A stretch of 64,000 nucleotides of DNA from Haloarcula marina (GTDB taxonomy: Archaea; Halobacteriota; Halobacteria; Halobacteriales; Haloarculaceae), in NCBI RefSeq assembly GCF_024218775.1, contig NZ_CP100404.1, positions 2,356,001-2,420,000 on the forward strand, read 5' to 3'. Position numbers and translations under genes: made by a program. Below, one piece after another: positions 8,012 through 15,328 of the stretch. Each line of letters opens with the position of its first letter. Positions within the stretch are counted from its first letter, which is position 1. The notes beneath the pieces are model-generated. The model was not told where the DNA came from, made no database searches, and worked only from the letters and a program-made list of their open reading frames with translations.

Positions 8012-8826
8012 CACCGCGACCTCCCCGCGCTCTCCGCGACCGCACGGACCTGACGGGCCGTCTCCTGTCGGTTGTAGTTCCGCCAGCGATTGTGCCGGTC
8101 GATGACGGCGACGACCTGGCTTGTCGAGAGATCGACCGCCCCCAGTAGGAACCCCGCCAGCCAGACCCGGCGGTAGTGACCGGCGGTTCGATCCCGTAGA
8201 ACCTCCCAGACCTCGGCACGCCGGTCGTCGTGATGGATCAGGTCGTCCAGGTCACCGGGCAGCCTTGACGCGCCTGGGGAGCCTCCTGTGGCGTCTGCGG
8301 TCGCCCCATTCGACGAGCAGTCTGCTTCGACCGAGGCGTTCGCCGCTTCGATCAGTGACTCCAGCAGGTCTGTCTCAACCGACGCAACACGCTGGCTGTC
8401 GAGAACTCGGTACCGTGTTCCCGACGGATGGCGTGACGGCGGGACGACAACGAACCATCCATCAGATCGAACTGACCCGAGGTCGCTCGAAAGCTGAGTG
8501 TTCCTGTCGAACCCCGGACAGCGATAGAATTGGTGTTCGCCGCCACTGCCGGTCCGCACGGTGAACGTGGACGGCAAGAGAGTGTCGGCGATCCCTGCCA
8601 GTCGGGCGCTGTCCACGTCGACGGCCACCAGATCGTCGTCCAGCACCCGCCCGATGTTGCCGCCCGATTCGACCCACGCCGAAAGTCGCCAGTCGTCAGC
8701 ATGGTACCGTTCGCCGTGGACAGTCCCGCCACGCGGCCGCTTCCCCGGCTTCCCAACATCAGCGTCTGGACCGTGGACAGCGATAAACAACCGGGCAGCA
8801 CCCGATCGAAGGGGGTCGGGGATCAC
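8011..8826 (-). CDS. PrimPol-type (archaeo-eukaryotic) primase-polymerase
   Basis: About 271 residues from GTG 8826; no ATG start fits, and an in-frame stop lies 12 codons further upstream. Features of a bifunctional primase/polymerase N-terminal domain are visible: 'GNIGRVLDDDLVAVDVD' with the metal-binding pair Asp70 and Asp72, 'TGSGGEHQFY' with His98, and 'VRSDGWFVVVPPSRHPSG' near residues 119-136. The C-terminal ~100 residues form a short helical tail without a helicase. Such enzymes prime and extend DNA on plasmids and viruses. It is the first gene of an operon with the small ORF and Rep, reading away from the tRNA. Confidence 0.85.
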   Translation of the reverse strand: MIPDPLRSGAARLFIAVHGPDADVGKPGKRPRGGTVHGERYHADDWRLSAWVESGGNIGRVLDDDLVAVDVDSARLAGIADTLLPSTFTVRTGSGGEHQFYRCPGFDRNTQLSSDLGSVRSDGWFVVVPPSRHPSGTRYRVLDSQRVASVETDLLESLIEAANASVEADCSSNGATADATGGSPGASRLPGDLDDLIHHDDRRAEVWEVLRDRTAGHYRRVWLAGFLLGAVDLSTSQVVAVIDRHNRWRNYNRQETARQVRAVAESAGRSR

Positions 8827-8882
8827 CGCAATCCACCCCGCAGGCTTGAACAGCCAGCCTCACCCCGCAAAATGAGGGAAAC

Positions 8883-8910
8883 TGACAGCTGACCAAACAG
8901 GTCAGTGTCA
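8883..8910. repeat. Interrupted 11-bp palindrome at the PrimPol-Rep promoter
   Basis: TGACA-g-CTGACC (8883-8894) is followed by AAACA and then GGTCAGTGTCA (8900-8910). The arms pair completely except for one bulged G at 8888. It lies just downstream of the TATA box at 8935-8942, at about +2 to +29 of the predicted transcript. It could be an operator, an RNA hairpin or the Rep nick-site hairpin. Confidence 0.6.
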
Positions 8911-8934
8911 ACTGCGGGATCAGTAGACGCCCCG

Positions 8935-8942
8935 TATAAATA
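8935..8942 (-). promoter_or_regulatory. TATA box of the PrimPol / small ORF / Rep operon
   Basis: Minus-strand TATTTATA lies about 55 bases inside the element from the tRNA 3' end. It predicts a start near 8911 and a leader of about 85 bases before the GTG at 8826. It is the only clear TATA box in this gap. Confidence 0.55.
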
Positions 8943-8997
8943 TGAACCAGAGGCGTCGGCCGGTAATCGAACTACCGGATTTAGCCAAGAAGATGTA

Positions 8998-9011
8998 AGC
9001 CGGTGGAGGGA
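8998..9011. repeat. tRNA-side attachment-site direct repeat (14 bp)
   Basis: This covers the last 14 bases of the tRNA-Thr gene, including the discriminator base and the 3' acceptor strand, and matches 1887-1900 exactly. Confidence 0.78.
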
Positions 9012-9071
9012 TTTGAACCCTCGGCCTAATCCTTACGAAGGATTCGCTCTGCCAGTCTGAGCTACACCGGC
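8998..9071 (-). tRNA. tRNA-Thr (anticodon CGU)
   Basis: A complete 74-base cloverleaf on the minus strand. The 7-bp acceptor stem is GCCGGTG/CACCGGC with discriminator U, usual for archaeal threonine tRNAs. The anticodon stem AATCC/GGATT encloses loop TTCGTAA, giving anticodon CGU for ACG codons. The T arm GAGGGTTCAAATCCCTC is standard. There is no encoded CCA and no intron. Its 3' end is the integration site of the element at 1887-9011. Confidence 0.96.
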
Positions 9072-9150
9072 GCGGACACACACGACCAGACGCGCGTGAC
9101 GACAACTCATCTGCGTGTGCCTGTCTGCAATCCAATCTTGTGCCGATAAC

Positions 9151-9166
9151 CGCAATAAGGATTGCG
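9151..9166 (-). terminator. Possible hairpin after trm5
   Basis: CGCAAT and ATTGCG flank a 4-base loop, about 47 bases after the trm5 stop and 80 bases upstream of the tRNA. No T run follows, so termination is only a suggestion; it may instead belong to the tRNA promoter region. Confidence 0.25.
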
Positions 9167-9212
9167 AATCGGGACCGTTGAGGGACGGTATGGCACGGTC
9201 GGAACGCACCCG

Positions 9213-10196
9213 TTACCGCCGCGTGAGGCGCGCGTCGAGGACGACGTTCTGTTCGCCCGGCGCGTACGACCGAACCGCTCGACGCGTCTCGACGCTGACT
9301 TGGTACTCGGGTTCCGCGGCGTTCCGTATCGCATGCTCGCCCGGTCCGTAGGGATTCTCGTCGGATTGGATGTCGTAGTAGTGGACGACGCAGTCGTCGC
9401 CCGCCAGTCGGACCGCCGTATCGAGGAACTCGTCGGCGCTGTGGGGGAGGTTCATCACGATTCGGTCTGCCCATCCCTCGTACTCTACGGCCACATCACG
9501 CACGTCGCCGCAGATGGCGGTCACCCGGTCTGAGACGCCGTTTCGTTCGGCGTTCCGGCGCAGGTACTCGATGGCTCGCTCGTTGATGTCCGTGCCGACG
9601 CACGTCGCCCCCCGTTTCGCGAACGGGACGACGAAGGGGCCGACGCCCGCGAACATGTCGAAGGCGCGTTCATCGGTCTCGACTTGCTCGACGACACGGT
9701 GCCGTTCGGTCGCGAGGCGCGGCGAGAAGTACACCTCGGCGAGGTCCAGTTCGAACGCACACCCGTACTCGCGGTGGACCACCGCGGTCGTCTCCCCGGC
9801 GAGAACGTCCCAGTCACGGACGCGCTGCTCGCCTTTGATTTTCGACGCGCGGTTCAAGACACCGTCGACCGGGAGGTCCGACTCCACGATGGCGTCGGCG
9901 ATTGCCCGCGCCCGTTCTGGGTCGTCCTCGTCGATGATGACCAGGGTCCCGATACGTTCGTAACTCGGGTCGAATCCCAAGATGTCTGCGGGCATCGTCT
10001 GGCCCGTCCGCACGGGCGCGTCGAACTCCACGACCACGAACTCCTCGGGGACCGCCGTGGGGTCCGTGACGGGGACGTACAGCGATCCGTCGGCGACTGT
10101 GATGTCGTAGCCGTCGTCGACGAGGTCCGCGTCGGCCAATCGCTGTCGGGTCGTCTCGCCGTCTTCGCGAGCGACGCGAACGCAGGGTACGCCCAT
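9213..10196 (-). CDS. trm5: tRNA (guanine37-N1)-methyltransferase Trm5
   Basis: 327 residues from ATG 10196. The N-terminal part carries the archaeal D1-like and D2 regions. The class I methyltransferase core shows the SAM motif 'FDMFAGVGPFVVPFAKRGA', acidic 'GTDINERAIEYLRRN', 'GDVRDV' and the Trm5 signature 'NLPHSADEFL'. The enzyme methylates N1 of G37 in tRNA, which prevents frameshifting and starts wyosine formation in tRNA-Phe. The close relative Taw2 lacks the NLP signature, so Trm5 is preferred. It is divergent from dphB. Confidence 0.88.
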   Translation of the reverse strand: MGVPCVRVAREDGETTRQRLADADLVDDGYDITVADGSLYVPVTDPTAVPEEFVVVEFDAPVRTGQTMPADILGFDPSYERIGTLVIIDEDDPERARAIADAIVESDLPVDGVLNRASKIKGEQRVRDWDVLAGETTAVVHREYGCAFELDLAEVYFSPRLATERHRVVEQVETDERAFDMFAGVGPFVVPFAKRGATCVGTDINERAIEYLRRNAERNGVSDRVTAICGDVRDVAVEYEGWADRIVMNLPHSADEFLDTAVRLAGDDCVVHYYDIQSDENPYGPGEHAIRNAAEPEYQVSVETRRAVRSYAPGEQNVVLDARLTRR

Positions 10197-10271
10197 ATCC
10201 ACACTCCCCCGCCGCGGGCGGTAAGCCTGACGCTTCGCGCCCTTTATCCCCGCCGACGCCCGACCGTGGGT

Positions 10272-11045
10272 ATGCTCACTTTCGTCGGTCTCGGCCTCTA
10301 CGACGAACAGTCGGTCACCGTCGCCGGGCGCGAGGCGATACGGAACGCCGACCGCGTGTTCGCCGAGTTCTACACCAGCCGTCTCGTGGGGACGGACCTC
10401 GAATCGCTGGAAGCGTACCACGACACGACCATCGAGGTCCGCGACCGCGCGGGCGTCGAACAGGACCCCGACCCGATTCTCGACGCCGCCGAGACGGAGA
10501 ACGTCGTCTTCCTGACCGCTGGCGACACGATGGTCTCGACCACCCACACCGACCTGCGCCTCCGGGCCGCCGACCGCGGCATCGAGACGCACGTCATCCA
10601 CGGGACGACCGCCCAGACCGCCGCCGCGTCGCTGACCGGCCTCCAGAACTACCGGTTCGGGAAGGCGACGACGCTCCCCTTCGAAAAGGCCCACGGCGGC
10701 GACGGCGTTCCCGACAGCGTCGTTCGGACCATCGAAGACAACCAGTCTCGCGACCTTCACACCCTCGTCTATCTCGACATCAAGGTCGACGACCCGCACT
10801 GGGACGACGGCGACGACACCTACATGACGGCGGACCACGCCGCAACGCTCCTCGCCGAGGAATTTCCGGACACGCTCGCCGTCGTCGTCGCGCGGGCTGG
10901 CGGTCCCGATACGGCCGTGGCCGCCGACACGCTCTCGGCGCTGGCCGACCGGTCGTTCGGATCACCGCTACATCTCCTGGTGATACCCGGTTCGCTACAT
11001 CTGATAGAAGAGGAAGCGCTCACCGCGCTCGCTGACGCACCGTAG
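10272..11045 (+). CDS. dphB: Diphthine synthase
   Basis: 257 residues from ATG 10272, the usual length of archaeal DphB. It begins 'MLTFVGLGLYDEQSVTVAG' and contains 'VVFLTAGDTMVSTTHTDLR' and 'VIHGTTAQTAAASLTGLQNY', the SAM-binding tetrapyrrole-methylase-type fold. The enzyme trimethylates the modified histidine of elongation factor 2 during diphthamide synthesis. Longer in-frame starts upstream overlap trm5 antisense and are not credible. It is convergent with artA, with a gap of nine bases. Confidence 0.94.
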   Translation: MLTFVGLGLYDEQSVTVAGREAIRNADRVFAEFYTSRLVGTDLESLEAYHDTTIEVRDRAGVEQDPDPILDAAETENVVFLTAGDTMVSTTHTDLRLRAADRGIETHVIHGTTAQTAAASLTGLQNYRFGKATTLPFEKAHGGDGVPDSVVRTIEDNQSRDLHTLVYLDIKVDDPHWDDGDDTYMTADHAATLLAEEFPDTLAVVVARAGGPDTAVAADTLSALADRSFGSPLHLLVIPGSLHLIEEEALTALADAP

Positions 11046-11054
11046 CCGCCTCGC

Positions 11055-12059
11055 TCAGTCGTCGCCAGCTACCGCCGACCCGTCCTCGCCTTCTGCGTCC
11101 GTATCGAACGCGCTCTGGAGGTCGTACTCCGTTCCGGTCACGAGGAACAGGAGGTCCTCCACGAGCACGGTTATCTCAGGTAGTTCGCGGACGAGCAACC
11201 ACGTGATGACGACGAGTACCACGACCGACCCGGTCTGTGCGAGGATGCGGTCGGCGATGTAGTACGACACCATCCGCGGGTCGCTCAGTCCGAACAGGGA
11301 CATGACGAGTCCCTCGAACCACTGCATCCGCTGTTGACCGAACGAGACGGCGATGAACACGTTCCGGAACAGGTTCAGCACGTAGATGACCGGAATCGTG
11401 ACCGCCAGCGCGCGGAGCTTCCGCCGCCACGGCGCGGAGACGGCGAGGATACCGCCCGCGAAGATAGACATGCTACCCATCCCGGTACACGCGAGCAGGA
11501 TGTTGTACGTAATCGGCCCCTCCTCGTGGTCGAACCAGAACGTGCTCTCGTAGGGGTACTCCTTCGTCGCGATTTCGATACCGTTGTGCGAGAATCCCTC
11601 GACGACGATCGGGTCCGCTCCGACCAGCGAGATGAGATACGCCGTCTGGTCGGTGACGAGTTCGACAATCCACTGTCGAAGCGGGTCGACGGCGATGAAC
11701 GGGACGTACACGACGCCCATCAGTCCCACCGCTCGCGTGAGGACGAACAGTGAGTCCCGTCCGTTCCAGAGGAGATAGCCAGCGTACATCGACAGCGGTA
11801 CCGCGGCGAGGCTTCCGACCCCCTCGATGAGACTCTTCTGTGTCAGCGCGAAGTGCGGAATCAGAACGAGCCAGAACGCCGCGAAGAGGACCCATCCGCC
11901 GACGGCGATGCGTCGCGCCCACGCCTCGTCGACTCGGTGGAGCATTGCACTCCCGAGAAACGCCGCGAGAACCAGCCACATGAGCGGTTCCGACCACACG
12001 AGCGGGTCGAACGTCGCCCCGCCGAGCGTGACGCTGGACTGGAGCACTGCCGAATCCAT
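11055..12059 (-). CDS. artA: Archaeosortase A
   Basis: 334 residues with about eight membrane helices. The exosortase/archaeosortase residues are present: Cys191 in 'LLACTGMGS', Arg232 in 'LFRNVFIAVSFG' and Arg271 in 'ADRILAQTG'. They show a constant offset of 18 from the Haloferax volcanii residues Cys173, Arg214 and Arg253. ArtA removes the PGF-CTERM tail of surface proteins so they can be lipid-attached. It follows the S-layer gene on the same strand after 140 bases. The C-terminal ~25 residues form an acidic tail. Confidence 0.94.
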   Translation of the reverse strand: MDSAVLQSSVTLGGATFDPLVWSEPLMWLVLAAFLGSAMLHRVDEAWARRIAVGGWVLFAAFWLVLIPHFALTQKSLIEGVGSLAAVPLSMYAGYLLWNGRDSLFVLTRAVGLMGVVYVPFIAVDPLRQWIVELVTDQTAYLISLVGADPIVVEGFSHNGIEIATKEYPYESTFWFDHEEGPITYNILLACTGMGSMSIFAGGILAVSAPWRRKLRALAVTIPVIYVLNLFRNVFIAVSFGQQRMQWFEGLVMSLFGLSDPRMVSYYIADRILAQTGSVVVLVVITWLLVRELPEITVLVEDLLFLVTGTEYDLQSAFDTDAEGEDGSAVAGDD

Positions 12060-12199
12060 CTGTCCATACGTTTGCGAATCCGCGGTATATGCTTTGCCGT
12101 ACGCGAATACGCGTCTCCCGTACAGTCGTCGATAGCGCTGCCGCTATCGGAAAAGCGCATCAAAGAAAGTTCGAAAGTCAGGGACGGGAGGTGTTCCCG

Positions 12200-14950
12200 T
12201 TAGTTGTCGCGACGGACTGCGAGGAGCGCAGCGGCGACGAGAGCGACGAGCGCGATGACAGCGGTGAAGCCGGGGCCGCTACCTTCCGTGGTAGTCGGCT
12301 CTTCCGTCGGCTCTTCCGTGCTCATCGTGGTCGGCTCTTCCGTCGGCTCTTCCGTCGGCTCTTCCGTCGGCTCTTCCGTGGTCGGCTCTTCCGTCGGCTC
12401 TTCCGTGGTCATCTGTTCGGAGACGACCGTGACGTTGGCCGAGTCGGTGACGGGCGAACCGTCAGCCGTGTACGGACCGTCGTTGTCCGGGAAGTCGTAC
12501 GTCTGGTCACCATCGTCGTCGAGGTGCGGCATGGCGACCGCAGTGAAGTCCTCGCTCTGGCTGGAGTCCAGCGTAATTTCGACGTCGGAGTGGCTGCCAG
12601 CCTCGAGGTACGAGGAGGCGCCGATGACGTCACCGGAGGCGGAGCCTGCGTGGATGGCGATGAAGCCACCGTCGGACAGCGTGGCGCTGTCGACGACGAT
12701 GGTGTCACCGTTGGATTCCTGGTCACTGATGCTCACGGACGCGGTCGGGGCAGCCGCGATGGTGCCGTCGATCTCGTCGTCCGAGATACCGGTCGAGACC
12801 GTGAAGTTCGTGCCGGGGCTGTTCTGGCTGAAGTCAGCCGTTGCCGTGAAGGTGCCGTCGGCCTGAACCGTGGCGCTCGGCTGCTTCAGGAACGGGCTGG
12901 CGCTGCTGGTGCTGCGGATGCTCACGGAGACGTCAGTCCCGGGCGCGACGTTCGTCGTGCCGGAGATGGTCTGGCCGGAGGCAGCCTGCACCGTGATAGC
13001 GTTGCCGTTGTTCAGCTCAGAGGTGCGCTCTTCGACCGTGAAGGAGTCGTTGACTTCAACGTCTTCGTCGAACTGCTCGAAGGCGTCGTCAACCGTGAAG
13101 TTCGCGACGTATTCGGTATCGTCAAGGCTGGCAGGCGACTCGTCGATGACGACGAAGTGTGTGTCGTTGGCCTCGTCGTAGATGACGTTCATCGCGGAGT
13201 AGGGCACCGCCGAAATACCGATCTCACCAGCGTCCTGGTTCGGGCCAGCGCTGGCCTCTTCGATGGTGTGAGCGAATGCGCCGTTGGACACACCAGTGTC
13301 GTTGACCGTGTTGTTGTGGTGGACCTTGTAGGTCGTCGATGCGTTGAAGTCATCCGCTTCAGCGTGGTACTGGAAGAGACCCTCCAGACCGGACGCCTCA
13401 ACCTGGACGACGATGAGGTCGTCTTGGGCGATGGTGTTGGTCTGGGTGATGTTGTTGTTGCCAGCGAGCTCATAGACATCCGAGGCGTCAGCGTCGGAGC
13501 TTTCGAGGTCGCTCTTGATGCCGCCGGGGGCTGTCCAGACCTGGGCGTTGTCGACGGACGCTTCCTGAAGGGAGAGCGTCGCGACAGCGTCTTCCTCGAA
13601 GTTGCTCCACGAGGAAGCGTGTCCAGCGGACAGGTTCATATCGTACTCGGTCGCGTCGAGGAGGTTTTCGCCGCGGGTGTTGCCGTTCCAGGAGTCCTGG
13701 AGGCTGCCGTCACCGCCGCGGACGAATTCGCCAGCCTCAGCGCGCTGACTGGGGGTGCCCCACGTCGGGACCTCAACGTCGTCGTCGCTGTCGTTCGTGG
13801 TGACGACCTCCCCGTACGACTGGGTCGAACCAGCGGAGTAGGTGTTGAACTCAACGATGACCACGCCGTCGTCGTTACCGTCTTCGACGTGCAGGGTCAG
13901 GTTGTAGTTGTCGTTGAGGCGGTCCCCAATGTTCAGAGTAGCCTGATCCGTGTTCTCCATCTGGATCGGGATCTCTGCGACGTCACCGGTGTTCTCCGTG
14001 ACGACGGAGGTGCCGAAGGACACCTCACCATCTGCGGCTTCGCTCACGTTGATCTGGTCGGTCGTGACGCTGTTGCCGGTCTGGTTGTCGGTGACTTCGA
14101 CGGTGTACTCGTCCTCGTCCTGCGTCCCGAAGTTGACGGTGACTTCACCGGATCCATCGAGGGACGTCGTCTCAGTCTGGACGACATCGTCGCCGCTGTC
14201 GATCAGTTCAGCCGTGATATCCGAGGAACCGCGTCGGGCGGAGACGTCGACTTCGACATCGTCCTGAGTGGTGAGTTCGGTGTCGACAGCTTCAGCCGAC
14301 AGGCCAAGGTTGTTCAGGCTGAAGACCTGAACGTCGTTGCCGAACTCGGCGCGGTAGTCCGTACCGGTGTCGAGGTCGCTCGTGCTGAGCACGAGAATCT
14401 GGCTGTTCGCGCCAGTCGACCCGTCGATGGCCGTCTGGCCTTCACCTTGTTCACCCTCGGCGACGAAGACGGACGCGTCCTCGCTCGTGGTCTGGATGGC
14501 AATCGGGGCGCCACCGTAGACACGCGACGCGGAGTTGTTCTCCGTGCCGTCCTCAGCGAAGGTGACAGCGGTCGTCGTGATATCCTCGAGGACAACGTCG
14601 GTGGTGTCACTGTCCTGCTGGTCGGTGACACTAAGGTCGAGGGTCAGGTTCTGGTTCGGGTCGATGTCCTGGTCGAGCTGCACGTTGACGCGCTCGCCGT
14701 TGATCGACGCACTACCGGACTGTGCTGCGATACCAGTGTTACCGTCGACATAAACGTTGTTGACGGTGACACTGGAGACTGTGTCGTTGAATACAATCTC
14801 CACGTTACCTGAACCGAACTCGGCGCTGGAGTCGGCCTCGAGCGGAGCCGCGGCAGCACTACCAGCGAAGGCAGTGCTCATCGCGAACACCGAGAAGACC
14901 ATCAGCGCTGTCAGGAACAGGCTGCGGAGTTTTTCTGAATTGTCTGTCAT
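12200..14950 (-). CDS. S-layer glycoprotein-like PGF-CTERM surface protein
   Basis: 916 residues from ATG 14950. A Sec signal peptide ('LTALMVFSVFAMSTAFAGSA') is followed by a mature start near 'APLEADSSAEF'. The long beta-rich acidic ectodomain has many Asn-X-Ser/Thr sequons. A Thr/Glu/Pro repeat linker precedes the tail 'GSGPGFTAVIALVALVAA' and 'RRDN', which is a complete PGF-CTERM signal with PGF, a hydrophobic helix and a basic end. It should form or belong to the cell-surface lattice, be N-glycosylated and be processed by ArtA. A start 23 codons upstream would bury the signal peptide and was rejected. Which lattice protein of the organism this is cannot be settled from one gene. Confidence 0.88.
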   Translation of the reverse strand: MTDNSEKLRSLFLTALMVFSVFAMSTAFAGSAAAAPLEADSSAEFGSGNVEIVFNDTVSSVTVNNVYVDGNTGIAAQSGSASINGERVNVQLDQDIDPNQNLTLDLSVTDQQDSDTTDVVLEDITTTAVTFAEDGTENNSASRVYGGAPIAIQTTSEDASVFVAEGEQGEGQTAIDGSTGANSQILVLSTSDLDTGTDYRAEFGNDVQVFSLNNLGLSAEAVDTELTTQDDVEVDVSARRGSSDITAELIDSGDDVVQTETTSLDGSGEVTVNFGTQDEDEYTVEVTDNQTGNSVTTDQINVSEAADGEVSFGTSVVTENTGDVAEIPIQMENTDQATLNIGDRLNDNYNLTLHVEDGNDDGVVIVEFNTYSAGSTQSYGEVVTTNDSDDDVEVPTWGTPSQRAEAGEFVRGGDGSLQDSWNGNTRGENLLDATEYDMNLSAGHASSWSNFEEDAVATLSLQEASVDNAQVWTAPGGIKSDLESSDADASDVYELAGNNNITQTNTIAQDDLIVVQVEASGLEGLFQYHAEADDFNASTTYKVHHNNTVNDTGVSNGAFAHTIEEASAGPNQDAGEIGISAVPYSAMNVIYDEANDTHFVVIDESPASLDDTEYVANFTVDDAFEQFDEDVEVNDSFTVEERTSELNNGNAITVQAASGQTISGTTNVAPGTDVSVSIRSTSSASPFLKQPSATVQADGTFTATADFSQNSPGTNFTVSTGISDDEIDGTIAAAPTASVSISDQESNGDTIVVDSATLSDGGFIAIHAGSASGDVIGASSYLEAGSHSDVEITLDSSQSEDFTAVAMPHLDDDGDQTYDFPDNDGPYTADGSPVTDSANVTVVSEQMTTEEPTEEPTTEEPTEEPTEEPTEEPTTMSTEEPTEEPTTTEGSGPGFTAVIALVALVAAALLAVRRDN
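12296..12410. repeat. 12-bp tandem repeats encoding the Thr-Glu-Glu-Pro linker
   Basis: GGCTCTTCCGTC and the variant with GTGGTC recur about nine times near the 3' end of the S-layer gene, interrupted once near 12320. They encode TEEP units before the PGF-CTERM tail, so copy-number change would alter the spacer between the lattice and the membrane. Confidence 0.85.
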
Positions 14951-15090
14951 AGTTTGTAGGTTGCTATCGGGCGGCGTCAGCCGTTTTCCACGTGGTCGGT
15001 ACGCGGTCACCGCGACCACGCGTAGACCGAACCGGTGTACTCACTTCTGGCGCCATGGGTAGGGGTACGCTCGTAACGAACGTCGGATGT

Positions 15091-15107
15091 TATAAATGCT
15101 TTGTGGT
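15091..15107 (-). promoter_or_regulatory. Proximal S-layer promoter (P1)
   Basis: On the minus strand ACCACAAAGC is followed by two bases and then TTATA (plus strand TATAA 15091-15095, GCTTTGTGGT 15098-15107). Initiation is expected near 15065, giving a leader of about 115 bases. The motif is repeated at 15173-15189. Confidence 0.6.
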
Positions 15108-15172
15108 CAGCCGTGTGGAATGAGAATGATACACATGCCGGAAATCAGCGAATAGAGACGATATTGGCCGGG

Positions 15173-15189
15173 TATAAGCGCTTTGTGGT
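15173..15189 (-). promoter_or_regulatory. Distal S-layer promoter (P2), copy of P1
   Basis: The same TATAA-NN-GCTTTGTGGT arrangement lies exactly 82 bases upstream of P1. Only the two spacer bases differ over the 17 positions. Identity beyond the TATA box suggests a shared upstream element (BRE or activator site). Confidence 0.55.
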
Positions 15190-15328
15190 TCGTTTCAAAC
15201 CTGTGTCATTCGTCCGTCAGACGGCCGAGAGAAATGTCGACGATTAGAGACCCACAACGCCCGCGGTTCGGGCTATCGGGGCATGGACGAACGTGATTAC
15301 GTCGGCTGGTGAGAGCGTGACGCGTCAG

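Larger units (their letters stand above)
1887..9011. mobile_element. Integrated plasmid-like element in tRNA-Thr(CGU), ~7.1 kb
   Basis: The 14-base sequence at the 3' end of the tRNA-Thr gene (8998-9011) is repeated exactly at 1887-1900. Between the copies lie a tyrosine integrase next to the distal copy, a ribbon-helix-helix/zinc-ribbon protein, three envelope-type cargo genes of lower G+C, and a PrimPol / small ORF / HUH Rep operon next to the tRNA. The interrupted tRNA remains complete because the repeat restores its 3' end. Haloarchaeal SNJ2-type integrases are known to use tRNA genes and 14-bp direct repeats, so this is probably a related system. No spike or capsid gene is visible, so I call it an integrative plasmid, not a virus. 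Confidence 0.82.
14951..15328. other. Long upstream region of the S-layer gene (no gene seen)
   Basis: 378 bases without a credible ORF or RNA gene. The half nearest the S-layer gene is its 5' untranslated region (about 115 bases from the proximal promoter). It holds the two similar promoter elements listed separately. The part next to the glyoxalase-like gene (15190-15328) shows nothing recognisable apart from that gene's 3' flank. Confidence 0.6.

Noticed and set aside
1887-9011. Interpretation as a complete pleolipovirus provirus
   Set aside because: No spike protein, membrane protein pair or VP8-type ATPase is present; only replication, integration and cargo genes are seen.
9684-10271. 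A long N-terminal extension of dphB
   Set aside because: It is antisense to trm5 and not similar to any diphthine synthase; ATG 10272 gives the normal length.
12296-12410. A CRISPR-like array
   Set aside because: The repeats are contiguous 12-mers without spacers and lie in frame inside a coding sequence.
12089-14812. A 907-codon open frame antisense to the S-layer gene
   Set aside because: It is created by the GC-rich third-position pattern of the real gene. It has no promoter, signal peptide or family pattern, and its low-complexity Val/Arg/Asp content mirrors the sense strand.
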